The translations under genes and the position numbers were made by a program. Shown piece by piece: positions 11,052 through 22,528 of a stretch of DNA of 64,000 nt. The stretch is from Prevotella sp. GTDB lineage: Bacteria > Bacteroidota > Bacteroidia > Bacteroidales > Bacteroidaceae. The DNA lies in the NCBI GenBank assembly GCA_022775105.1, contig JALFIX010000018.1:1-64000 (forward strand), written 5' to 3'. The notes under the pieces were generated by a model. The model had not been told where the DNA came from, did no database searches, and worked only from the letters and a program-made list of their open reading frames with translations. Each line of letters starts with the position of its first letter. Positions within the stretch are counted from its first letter, which is position 1.

Positions 11052-12479
11052 CTACCTAATCCATCCTTCGTACTCGAACTTACAGTCCTTGTAGCGGTCG
11101 TTGATTCTGACGTATGTGGCCTTAATCTTGTCACACACCCACTGGTGGAGCTTCTCCATCCTGCGCTTGTTCTCCACCACGGCTTTCATCACCTGGAAAT
11201 CCTCGGTGATTGTGGCCTTATGACCTTCCACGCGGTTTTTCAGCTTGGCAATGGCACAAACAGTCTTTCCACGGGCGTTTATCATCTGGAAAGGAGCCGA
11301 CACTTCACCTATTTTCAGGGTGTCTATAGCCCTTGCCACCTCGGGTGGCAAGTCTTCCATATTGAATCTCGAAGTACGCGACATTTCAATGGCTTTTGCC
11401 ATCAGTCCCTTGTTGTTGCGCGTGTCCTTGTCATCTGAGATATACGACGCACCTTCCTCAAAGGTGAATTTTCCATCCAGAATATCGGTACGGATAGAGT
11501 CAAGACGGGCTATCGACTTGACGATAGAGGAGTCAGACACCTGGGGCTTCATCAGTATGTGGCGGCAATTGACCTTGTCGCCTCGCTTGTCAATGAGCTG
11601 GATGATATGGAAACCAAACTCCGACTCCACGATCTTCGACACTTTCTTAGGGTCAGTAAGGTTGAATGCCACATTTGCAAATGCGGGGTCGAGTGTGCCT
11701 CGTCCTGTGTAGCCAAGCTCTCCGCCCTGACGTGCAGAGCCGGGATCCTCGCTGTAGAGTCGTGCGAGGGTTGAGAACTGAGTCTCGCCCTTGGTGACAC
11801 GGTCGGTAAACTCGCGCAACTGGTCCTTCACGCGGTTAATTTCCTCCTGCTCAATCTTCGGTGTCTGGGTGATTATCTGCACCTCCACCTCTGTTGGAAC
11901 GTATGGAATGCTGTCCTCAGGGAGGTCCTTGAAGAATCGGCGCACCTCAGCCGGAGTGACGGTAATGTCCTTCACCAGTTCCTTGCGCATTTCCTCTGCC
12001 ATCTTGCGGTCGCGCATGGTGTCGTGAAGTTCATTGCGCATCTGTGCGATGCTCTGCTTCTTGTATTCCTCCAACTTCTCCTTCGAACCCACCATCTGTG
12101 TCCAGTAGCTAATCTGAGCCTCCACCTCCTGCATTATTTCCGACTCGGTGACCTCTATACTGTCGATGGCAGCCTGATGCAGGAACAGTTTCTGCACGGC
12201 TATCTGCTCGGGGATGACACAGTCGGGGTCTCCGCTCCATCTTGCGCCCTCCTGCTCTGCCTGCAGTCGCGCCTCCTCGACATCCGACTTGAGTATGGCC
12301 TCGTCGCCCACCACCCAAATCACCTCGTCGATGATACTCTTCTCGGGTATCTGAACCTTTTCGGTAGTCTTATCCACGGTCTCGTCTTCCTCGGCTTTCT
12401 GGTTCTGAGCCATAGAGACGAGTCCAATCAGCGGTAGCATGGCCAGTGCGGCGATGCGGAATCTGTTTGCTTTCTTCAT
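11052..12479 (-). CDS. SurA-like peptidylprolyl isomerase
   Basis: Signal peptide; parvulin motifs LYSEDPGSARQGGELGYTGRGTLDPAFANVAF and ESEFGFHIIQLIDKRGDKVNCRHIL. Confidence 0.9.
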   Translation of the reverse strand: MKKANRFRIAALAMLPLIGLVSMAQNQKAEEDETVDKTTEKVQIPEKSIIDEVIWVVGDEAILKSDVEEARLQAEQEGARWSGDPDCVIPEQIAVQKLFLHQAAIDSIEVTESEIMQEVEAQISYWTQMVGSKEKLEEYKKQSIAQMRNELHDTMRDRKMAEEMRKELVKDITVTPAEVRRFFKDLPEDSIPYVPTEVEVQIITQTPKIEQEEINRVKDQLREFTDRVTKGETQFSTLARLYSEDPGSARQGGELGYTGRGTLDPAFANVAFNLTDPKKVSKIVESEFGFHIIQLIDKRGDKVNCRHILMKPQVSDSSIVKSIARLDSIRTDILDGKFTFEEGASYISDDKDTRNNKGLMAKAIEMSRTSRFNMEDLPPEVARAIDTLKIGEVSAPFQMINARGKTVCAIAKLKNRVEGHKATITEDFQVMKAVVENKRRMEKLHQWVCDKIKATYVRINDRYKDCKFEYEGWIR

Positions 12480-12484
12480 TTATA

Positions 12485-13630
12485 TTAATTATGCTTGTTT
12501 ACTGTCTTCAATGCTTCCTCGTCAATCTCAACGGCATAACGCCCGCGCAGCTCTGCCACCCAGCGTTTTTCCAGCTCGTCCTGCCAGTCGGTGACTACAG
12601 CAGCCTTCACCTCCTCGTATTTCTTCTTTTTATACAGTTTCTTGCGGTTCTTCTTATACCACTTCTGTAGCCCCACCGAGTCGGCAGCCGCCTTTTCCCA
12701 TACCTCGCGATTGCTTATCTCAAAAAGGAGCAATCCGTCGTGGTATTCCTGGATGAGGTATTTCATAGCCTCATCCACCTTGGCTATCGAGTCAGCCTTC
12801 TGGTCCATCACGTCCTCTGCGGTGAGTTTTCCGTCGCTTGCCTGCACCATGTCAGCCACCTTCTTCTGGGCAATCATGTCGCGCAGGTTACGCTTCTCTA
12901 TAAATGTAATAATGTTCGCGCGCAAGGAATCGTATGGCTCCAGTTGCTTGCGGTCGGTCATCTTCACGATATGATATCCCACGGGCGATAAGAATGGCTC
13001 GCTCACCTGCCCTACTTCAAGGGCAAATGCCACGTCCTCAAACTCCTTCAGTGTCTGTCCCACACAAATCCAGGGCAGCACACCACCCCTCTTGGCAGAA
13101 CCGGGGTCTTGCGACAGTCGGGTGGCAAGGTCTGAGAAGTCCTCGCCCCGTTGTATGCAAGCATAGATGGAGTCTATGCGCACCTTGGCTGAGTCCGCTG
13201 CTCCCTGACTTGCCTTTTGGGCGAGTCGCAGCAGTATGTGGGCGGGACGTATCAGTCCCTTGTCGCCAATCATCTGCTTGCGGTCATCGTAAATCTTGCG
13301 TGCCTCGTTCTCCACGTCCTCAGAGGTCACCATCAATGGGCGCACCTGCTGGTCGCGGTATTTGGCAAACTCCTTCCTGAACGAAGTGAGGGTATCGAGC
13401 TTGGCATCCAGGGCTGCCGCCACCTTCAGCTTGTAGTTGACGAAAAGCGGCAGATACTGCTCCACGGTTGTCTTCTCGATAACGTCGTCCCCGTTGTTCT
13501 TGTTGTATGAATACTCAAACTCCGACCTCGTAACCTTCTGACCGTTTATGGTCATCACTACGGGGTCGGAAGTTTGTGCCCCCGCCATAGCGGCGAAGGC
13601 ACATAATATACTAACCAGCGATTTTCTCAT
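12485..13630 (-). CDS. PpiC-type parvulin peptidylprolyl isomerase
   Basis: Signal peptide; RPAHILLRL, SQDPGSAKRGGVLPWI and SPVGYHIVKMTDRK motifs. Confidence 0.88.
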   Translation of the reverse strand: MRKSLVSILCAFAAMAGAQTSDPVVMTINGQKVTRSEFEYSYNKNNGDDVIEKTTVEQYLPLFVNYKLKVAAALDAKLDTLTSFRKEFAKYRDQQVRPLMVTSEDVENEARKIYDDRKQMIGDKGLIRPAHILLRLAQKASQGAADSAKVRIDSIYACIQRGEDFSDLATRLSQDPGSAKRGGVLPWICVGQTLKEFEDVAFALEVGQVSEPFLSPVGYHIVKMTDRKQLEPYDSLRANIITFIEKRNLRDMIAQKKVADMVQASDGKLTAEDVMDQKADSIAKVDEAMKYLIQEYHDGLLLFEISNREVWEKAAADSVGLQKWYKKNRKKLYKKKKYEEVKAAVVTDWQDELEKRWVAELRGRYAVEIDEEALKTVNKHN

Positions 13631-13743
13631 TCTTCATTGACTTCGTCGATAGCTGGCATCACTTCGGAATAGCTCGAGCAAGCTCGGCTCTTCGCTCAGT
13701 TCGCGCAGCCATTCTTCATTCTTCATTCTTCACTCTTCACTTA

Positions 13744-15243
<1,500 letters not shown>

Positions 15244-15375
15244 TTAATTTTATTGCGTGCAAATTTACTGCTTTTTTCTCATATATTTGGTGCAACTCCG
15301 ACAAAATCTCTAATAATTAACACGATTTAACCGCCTAAGCCCCTTTTTTCAGCTTAAACGGCTTCATTACCGCGT

Positions 15376-18300
15376 TCAAACTGATGACTTTTTACAGTGG
15401 AAATATCCATCCAGTCTCATTACAATGGGAAGGAAAAGGAATATGGGTATCACACTGAGTGCAAGTCCGCCTATTGTCCCCACGGCAAGCGAGAACCAGA
15501 AGGGCTGTTCGTCATAACCGTCGATAAGGAATGATATCATTCCCAACACTGTCGATAATATAGTAAGCATAATGGGGACAATCTTGTGGTTGAATGAAGC
15601 CACAAAGCTGCGGGCACTCTGTTTCTTCTGCATATTATATTGACAAACGATATATATGCCTGAATTAACCGTAAGCCCGGACAACAACACCATTGCCGCG
15701 AAGCCACCCGTTCCGAAAGGCACTCCAGTGACTGAATATGTAAGGAACAAGCCAATGAACGACACCGGTATGAGCATTGTTATGGCAAGCGACTGAAGCA
15801 GGCTCTCAAGGAGAATGGCAAGTATGAAGAATATAATCACAGCCACCAACCCTATCAGCCAATATTGCGTGCCGTCATCGTCGTATGTGCCGTATGTCTT
15901 GTCCAAACAACGGAAGCCTACAGGAAACATGGCATTGTACTTGTCGGTCATACCTTTTATATAACGGCTTGTATATGTATATGAACCCAAGACGTTGAAC
16001 GCCACCTGCAACACATATTCCTGATTGTCCCTTGGAATGACATTCTTTGCCTTGCGCCTGCTTATATCCATGAATACCGACGGACGCACATCACGCCCGT
16101 TGCTTCCGATATATGAATTGCCCAACTGCCAAAGGTCGAAAGTGTTGATAGAGGAGGGATGTACCTCCACATCCATCTGCCTTCCGCCCACGTCAATCTT
16201 CCCTGCCTCGCGGTCGGAGAGCATGCTCTGCATGGTAGAGTGTATGCCGAATATGCTTACACTGTCGGCGGCAAGCATTCGATGGTCATACTCCATGTGG
16301 AACTCGTCTTCCTGATTCTCATGCCCTGGCGTGACGATGGCAATATCCACCACACGCTTGTTCTCCCTCATCTCTTTAGCCATGTCCTCGGCAAAGCGGT
16401 ATAGGCGTTCGTAATCATAGCCTGCAATCTCGATGTTGTTTGCCCTGTATTGCAGGTTCAGAGAATTGCTGAATCCCCGTTCGCTCACTCCCGAAGTGGC
16501 CCAGTCAGCCCCTCCTATTGTAATCACCTTTCCTATGACACGGTTCTCCAATGAATACGGGAATCCCGAGTTCCTTGCCTCGTCATTAAACTCCACAACG
16601 ATGGTGGCTCCCTGCGGGCGTACCGATGTCTCATAACGTTTTATCCCGTCGAACTGCGAGAGGAAAGCCTCAACCTTCATGACCTTGTCGTTCAGTTCAT
16701 GCACACTACCGCCCAACGGCATCTGAGCGCGGATATACAGTTTCATCTCCTCTTCCCTTGGCATAAACGTGTTGGTATCGAGGGAGTCAATAAACAGTTT
16801 GAGAGAACCAGCAAACAGTCCTGCAAACACCAACAGCGACGCAGGTCGAACCCATCGCTTCTGCACCATACATACATATATTAAATAAATCCGCTTAAAC
16901 CATAAAGCAAAACGGGTGCGCAAGTTCCTATGTGAAAACATACTCTTGCGCTCCACTCCAAAGCGAGACACAAGAGCCGGAGTGAAAAACAATGCCACCG
17001 CCACAGCAACAAGTAGATTTATCATAACCACCATGGAGAACTCCTTGAGGTCGCGCCTTAGATAATCAGGCAACCAGAATACAATCACCAAAGCCCCCAC
17101 CGTGGTGAGCATGGCGGCAAGAATCCCTGAGAAAGCCTTGCGGTCATGATAATAAGCATAATGGTCGGTCATGACAATCGCCGAGTCGATAATAATGCCC
17201 AACGATACGGTTATTCCTGCCAAGGAAAACGGATGGAGGCGTATGTCGAAGAGCGTGTATAACAATACGGCAATGAGGATATTGGCAAGCAACGACAAGC
17301 TTATCACCGCCACATACCGCCATTTGAATCCGCCGCATATCCATACAAACAGAAGCAATATGAGCAAGGTGAGTGATGAGCGCACCACGAGCGTGCGGAA
17401 TTCCTTCATTTGTATCTCCGCCCTGTCGTAAGCCAATGAGGAATAAACAGGACATGACGATGCCCTCATCACATCCTTTACCTTGGAAGACACATTAACC
17501 ACATTGGCATCCTTGTCGGCATAAACATTAACGTAAATGGTGTTCATACCATTGACACGATAATAACTCTCAGGCTTACGTTCACGTATATGGCACGTGG
17601 CGAGATTATTGAGATACACAATCTTTCCGTCGATAGTCTTCAGTGGCATCTGTTCAAATCGTTTCCGATCCTCTTTCGAAGACAACAGCAACGGGATTGT
17701 GATTTTGCCATTGTCGGTTGTCACCTCGCCAACAACATCCTCACGCCCCGCGAAGTTGCGTATGGCATCCACAAGGTCAGAACTGCCTATGCCGTAAACA
17801 GCCAATTGCCGCGCATCGTATTCCACTTCCATATAATGGGTGACATAGCCTGTTATGTCAACATGGTGAACACCCTCCACCCGCTCCACGTCGCGCTTCA
17901 TCTCCTTCTCGGCAATTTGCCGCATCTGTTCGCCCGACATGTCGGCATTGAGCATATAGGTGAGTATCAGTTTCACTTCGTTGTCATCACCCAAGGCAGT
18001 ATTGACCTCTCCGCCCGATACTGTAGGATACGACACACCTTCGGGCAACTTCCCCCTCATTTGCCTCAATATGGAGGCAATCTCAAACTTCACTGCCGAC
18101 ACATTAGCCTTAGGTTTCAATTCCACGGTGACGCGCCCATAACCGAAGTAGCTTACCGACGACACCTTTTCCACTCCACGCACCGAACTCACCACGGCCT
18201 CAATGCGTGATGTTACGTTTTGTTCCACCACCTTTGCCGACGCATTGTTCCAGCCGTATGATATGGTTAGTGTTTTCCCTTGTTCAGGACGTGGCTCATT

Positions 18301-18384
18301 GCTGATGTCCAACCGTGGCACAAGTGCCGCACCAATTACCATCAGCACACACATAATCAGGAGTATGGAGAAAGTGTGCTTCAT
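15376..18384 (-). CDS. RND-family efflux transporter permease subunit
   Basis: 1002 aa, AcrB/CusA-like architecture; overlaps upstream permease gene by 4 bp. Confidence 0.9.
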   Translation of the reverse strand: MKHTFSILLIMCVLMVIGAALVPRLDISNEPRPEQGKTLTISYGWNNASAKVVEQNVTSRIEAVVSSVRGVEKVSSVSYFGYGRVTVELKPKANVSAVKFEIASILRQMRGKLPEGVSYPTVSGGEVNTALGDDNEVKLILTYMLNADMSGEQMRQIAEKEMKRDVERVEGVHHVDITGYVTHYMEVEYDARQLAVYGIGSSDLVDAIRNFAGREDVVGEVTTDNGKITIPLLLSSKEDRKRFEQMPLKTIDGKIVYLNNLATCHIRERKPESYYRVNGMNTIYVNVYADKDANVVNVSSKVKDVMRASSCPVYSSLAYDRAEIQMKEFRTLVVRSSLTLLILLLFVWICGGFKWRYVAVISLSLLANILIAVLLYTLFDIRLHPFSLAGITVSLGIIIDSAIVMTDHYAYYHDRKAFSGILAAMLTTVGALVIVFWLPDYLRRDLKEFSMVVMINLLVAVAVALFFTPALVSRFGVERKSMFSHRNLRTRFALWFKRIYLIYVCMVQKRWVRPASLLVFAGLFAGSLKLFIDSLDTNTFMPREEEMKLYIRAQMPLGGSVHELNDKVMKVEAFLSQFDGIKRYETSVRPQGATIVVEFNDEARNSGFPYSLENRVIGKVITIGGADWATSGVSERGFSNSLNLQYRANNIEIAGYDYERLYRFAEDMAKEMRENKRVVDIAIVTPGHENQEDEFHMEYDHRMLAADSVSIFGIHSTMQSMLSDREAGKIDVGGRQMDVEVHPSSINTFDLWQLGNSYIGSNGRDVRPSVFMDISRRKAKNVIPRDNQEYVLQVAFNVLGSYTYTSRYIKGMTDKYNAMFPVGFRCLDKTYGTYDDDGTQYWLIGLVAVIIFFILAILLESLLQSLAITMLIPVSFIGLFLTYSVTGVPFGTGGFAAMVLLSGLTVNSGIYIVCQYNMQKKQSARSFVASFNHKIVPIMLTILSTVLGMISFLIDGYDEQPFWFSLAVGTIGGLALSVIPIFLFLPIVMRLDGYFHCKKSSV

Positions 18385-21300
18385 CTTTTTCTATAAATAA
18401 TAAAGTACATTAGCGGTACGAGGAAGAGGCTCACGAGTGTGCCCACTGACATACCAATGATTATTGCGAACGACAACGGATATTGCAGTGCGGAACCCAT
18501 GTCGCCGCGATGCAGCAGCGGCACGATAGCCAACACCGTGGTCAGTGATGTCATGACAATAGGCTTCAGTCGCATGTGTCCTGCCACCATCACAGCCCTT
18601 AGCAACTGCCGGTTATCTTTGTTTCCGTTTGCCAGATTTTGCCTATACAAACGGTTTATAGTGTCCACCTTCAGTATAGAGTCGTTGATTATTATTCCGC
18701 AAGCCACAATGATGCCAATCATTGACATGATGTTCAGCGATTCGCCACAAACATACAATGCCAGCATCACCATCGCCACATCGATAATTACTTCCAGAAG
18801 AATAATCATCGGTTGGATGATGCTCTCAAACTGTGCTGCAAGTATGAAATAAAGCAACAGTAATGCCACAGCAAGCACCATAATAAGTTCGCCAATCATT
18901 AAGCGTGAGGAGAAATACCCGCCACGGAACGATGCCTTGACTGGTGTATTCTCCGTAATCTTTCCTACGTAGTCCATCATCTTCTCAGCTCTCCTTTCAG
19001 ATATTCTGTCGATGTCTATCACGGAGAACTCCCCGTCTTCATTTGCCGAGAGGAGTTTATAGTCCTCGCTGCGCACCTCCTTTACGAGATATTCCAACGG
19101 GATGTCTATTCCCTTATCGTTGGTGATGGTGTTGCCAAGCAGTGTCGCACTGTCCATAGTATTGTTACCCACAACCACCGGGACACTCTCGCCACCGCTG
19201 TTTATCTCATATATGTTGTTTGCCCCAAGCAGTTCCTTCAAGCGCAGATACAGTTGACGGTATGTCACTCCATAGTATGCCATTTGCTCAGCGTCTGTCC
19301 TGAAACGGATATATGTCTCTGTCGATACCCTTGGAATGTCTGTCTGCGGGAATCTTTTTTGCAGCGAGTCAGTCACCATCCTTGTCTGCGCCACCTCGGG
19401 CCTTCCGCCCTCACGCTTTTGCATACGGATTTGCAAGTCGGGTTCGTCAGTAGAGAATATCATGTCGAATATGTTTGCCGCAAGTTCAGCCTCCACCTTT
19501 GCTTTGGGATAATGCCGTGACACATATCCCTTTATTCTTTCCACAGCCTTGTCGCAATCCTCCGGCGAGTCACATTTTATGTAGCACACAGCCTCACTGC
19601 CCGTGATGTTCTTTGTATGCGAAAGCATAAACTCCTGACCTCCCACCATCGTTGTGCTTGCCTTTACCCACTCCTTGACTTGGTTTAGGGTCTCATTCAC
19701 TCTCCTGTTGTTTTCCTCCGCCACAATCCCCGCGTTCCAGTCTATTGTGACAAGTGCGTCGTCATGTGGTGTCTCGGGCATACGCTCTTTGGGTATTACA
19801 GGCAGTAGCAGTATCACCATTATGATGCTTCCCGCGAAAATGGCTATCATGGTTTTCGGATGGCGAAGCGTATGGCGCATTCCCTTTTCATACCATCTCA
19901 CCATCATCACGTTGACTTTCGTAGTTCTCGGACGGCATTGTCGGCAAAAGTTGAAATGATATACCGGTATCACCAATGTTGCCACGGCAAGTGAGCAGAA
20001 CAACGCAATGCTTATTCCCATGGCCTGGTCATAGAATAATGCCCCTGCGGTTCCGCTGAGGAATATAAGCGGAACAAATACCGAGCAGGTGGTCAATACC
20101 GAAGACAACATAGGCATTGCCACCTCCCTCACCGCTTGTCTTACGTTGTGTTCATTGCAAGAGTCTTTCTGCAAAATGTTGTCTATCACTATGATGGCGT
20201 TATCCACTATCATTCCCACACCGAGAATCAGTCCCGACAGGGAAATGATGTTAAGAGATATATCCAAAAGATAAAAGCACAGCAATGTGAGTATAAGCGA
20301 CAACGGTATGGATATGGCAACAAGCAGCGGAAGCCTTCGTCCACCGATAAACACAAACAGCACCATACTTGCCATGATGATTCCGAGCACGAGGTTCCAT
20401 CCCAAGTTGTTCATACTGTATGACAGGAGCTGCGTCTGGTCGCGGGTCACTGCAAAATGTAGCTCGGGATAGTCGCTTGTGAGTTGTGCCATCAGCGTAT
20501 CCACGCTTTGCTGAAGGTCGCTCATCTGCGCGTCACTCTGTTTTATCACTGCCATCGTTATGGCGTTCTTACCGTCAGACTCAACGATGCCCTTGCGCAC
20601 GGCAGCCGTTTCCTCCACCTTGCAGATGTCTTTCAGTTGCAACAGTCGTCCGTTGTGAGTGATGTATATGTTTTCTATGTTACGCACAGAGAGTATCTGC
20701 GAGTCGAAGTGGATGTTATATCTGTATATGCCGTCCCTCACGCTCAGTGTCTCAAGCACGATATTGTTGTCGCTGATAGCCTTCTCTATGTCGGCATTTG
20801 TTATACCAGCCACTCCCGCCCTTGCGGCATCGGGCAGTATGGAGATCTGCGCCTTGGTAAGTCCGCTGTAGTCAACCAACGCCACTTGCGGCAACTGCTC
20901 CAAACGCTTGCTAATCACGTTGCTCACCAACCGTGATGTTTGCTCAGGCTTGCCGCCAGTCACATCGACGTAAAAGGCGGGAATGTCGAGTGCGCCAATC
21001 TTCATTACCTTCGGACGTTCCATCCCTTTAGGCATGAACCCCATGGCACGGTCGATTTTCTCGTTCACCTCTATAAACAACAAACTCATGTCGCTGCCCG
21101 GACTGAATGTGAGAGTTATTATTCCCGCATCAGTGCGTGATGACGACTCTATGTCCTTCAGTCCTGCCACCTGCGACAGTTGTCGGCGCATGGGTGCCAC
21201 CATGCTCTGCTCTATCTCACGGGCAGAACTGCCCTGAGCCGACATCTGCACCACTATCCGCGGCACATCAACATCAGGCATTAGCGACACCGGTATGCGC

Positions 21301-21395
21301 CCGAGGGCAAGCACACCGAGAGTGGCGATGGCAATGAGCGTCATCGTCACGGCAATAGGTCGGTGGATAATATTTCGTAGCATAACTGCATTCAT
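18381..21395 (-). CDS. RND-family efflux transporter permease subunit
   Basis: 1004 aa; HRPIAVTMTLIAIATLGVLALGRIPVSLMPDVDVPRIVVQ and GVGMIVDNAIIVIDNI motifs. Confidence 0.93.
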   Translation of the reverse strand: MNAVMLRNIIHRPIAVTMTLIAIATLGVLALGRIPVSLMPDVDVPRIVVQMSAQGSSAREIEQSMVAPMRRQLSQVAGLKDIESSSRTDAGIITLTFSPGSDMSLLFIEVNEKIDRAMGFMPKGMERPKVMKIGALDIPAFYVDVTGGKPEQTSRLVSNVISKRLEQLPQVALVDYSGLTKAQISILPDAARAGVAGITNADIEKAISDNNIVLETLSVRDGIYRYNIHFDSQILSVRNIENIYITHNGRLLQLKDICKVEETAAVRKGIVESDGKNAITMAVIKQSDAQMSDLQQSVDTLMAQLTSDYPELHFAVTRDQTQLLSYSMNNLGWNLVLGIIMASMVLFVFIGGRRLPLLVAISIPLSLILTLLCFYLLDISLNIISLSGLILGVGMIVDNAIIVIDNILQKDSCNEHNVRQAVREVAMPMLSSVLTTCSVFVPLIFLSGTAGALFYDQAMGISIALFCSLAVATLVIPVYHFNFCRQCRPRTTKVNVMMVRWYEKGMRHTLRHPKTMIAIFAGSIIMVILLLPVIPKERMPETPHDDALVTIDWNAGIVAEENNRRVNETLNQVKEWVKASTTMVGGQEFMLSHTKNITGSEAVCYIKCDSPEDCDKAVERIKGYVSRHYPKAKVEAELAANIFDMIFSTDEPDLQIRMQKREGGRPEVAQTRMVTDSLQKRFPQTDIPRVSTETYIRFRTDAEQMAYYGVTYRQLYLRLKELLGANNIYEINSGGESVPVVVGNNTMDSATLLGNTITNDKGIDIPLEYLVKEVRSEDYKLLSANEDGEFSVIDIDRISERRAEKMMDYVGKITENTPVKASFRGGYFSSRLMIGELIMVLAVALLLLYFILAAQFESIIQPMIILLEVIIDVAMVMLALYVCGESLNIMSMIGIIVACGIIINDSILKVDTINRLYRQNLANGNKDNRQLLRAVMVAGHMRLKPIVMTSLTTVLAIVPLLHRGDMGSALQYPLSFAIIIGMSVGTLVSLFLVPLMYFIIYRKR

Positions 21396-22510
21396 TATTT
21401 AACTTTCACTTCCGTGTCATCCGCAAGATTGAGATTTCCCGAGGTGATGACAATGTCACCCTCACTTACCGTGGTGTTCTTCCGCTCGCATCCCGTAATG
21501 GCAAAGCTCGTGAGATTACTGTAGAGTATATCCACGTATGTCCATACCGCACGGCGGGTATCACGGTTATACACAAACACCACGTTATATCCGTCACGCT
21601 CCACAACTGCCTCCTTCGGCACCACGAACATTCCGCTTACAGAGTTCTCGATTATCACCCTTACGTTCATTCCGTCCAACAGTCTGCCGGATGTGTTTTT
21701 CACCCGAGCCTTGACCGTCACCAGTCCCTTGTCATCCACCGATGGATTTATTTCCGTCACCGCACCGGTTAACGACAATTCATTATCAACAAAGGGCGAC
21801 ACCTTTACAACAGTACCCATACGTACAGAAACAAGCTCAGCCTCCAGTATCTTGAACTCCACGTCAAAGAACGAGTCGTCTATCAGCGTACAGAACTTGT
21901 CGCCACGTTGGTGAGGTCTTGCCACGAGGTCGGCAATACGTCCGCTGAAAGGAGCTTTCAACGTACAGTCGTGCAGTGCCTGTTCGGCGGAACGCAGTGC
22001 AAACCGTGCCGAGTAATACCCCGATGTCACCTCCACCCTTTTCAACACGTCAGCCGGCACGTTGTCTGTATTTCCGTCATATCCCAGTCCTATGAGTTTG
22101 TCCTGCAGTTCCACCTTGGCCTTTTCGAGGTCGTGCTTGGCTTTCTCGAGTGCATCCTTTCTTTCACGGGTGTCGGCAACAGCCAATGTCGTTCCCTCAG
22201 CCACAAGTTGTCCGTTCCTCACGTTCACGCTTTGCAGTATCTCCCCCGCCTTCGGACATATAAGTTCCGCCCTACGCACAGCCCTCAGCTTTCCGTTGCA
22301 CAACACCTGCTTTTGGAATGTCTGTCGGCGAAACACCATAGTATCCACCTCCACGACTGCCTCCTCCCTCTCCAGATTACCCACCTCGTCCTTCCCGTCA
22401 GCCCTATCACCTTTGGCAAACGAATAAACGACATAAGCCAAACCTGCAATAACAGCAAGTACAATAACCGAAATAATAACTTTCTTATTGAACATCTTCT
22501 TTAACTTCAT
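21395..22510 (-). CDS. RND periplasmic adaptor (membrane-fusion) protein
   Basis: N-terminal TM, lipoyl-like half-motifs (ELICPKAGEILQSVNVRNGQLVAEGTTLAV), hairpin, beta barrel. Confidence 0.9.
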   Translation of the reverse strand: MKLKKMFNKKVIISVIVLAVIAGLAYVVYSFAKGDRADGKDEVGNLEREEAVVEVDTMVFRRQTFQKQVLCNGKLRAVRRAELICPKAGEILQSVNVRNGQLVAEGTTLAVADTRERKDALEKAKHDLEKAKVELQDKLIGLGYDGNTDNVPADVLKRVEVTSGYYSARFALRSAEQALHDCTLKAPFSGRIADLVARPHQRGDKFCTLIDDSFFDVEFKILEAELVSVRMGTVVKVSPFVDNELSLTGAVTEINPSVDDKGLVTVKARVKNTSGRLLDGMNVRVIIENSVSGMFVVPKEAVVERDGYNVVFVYNRDTRRAVWTYVDILYSNLTSFAITGCERKNTTVSEGDIVITSGNLNLADDTEVKVK

Positions 22511-22528
22511 TAACTTCCTTAACTTCCC

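Noticed and set aside
17590-18210. 206-aa plus-strand ORF
   Set aside because: Antisense to an RND permease gene; no supporting features.
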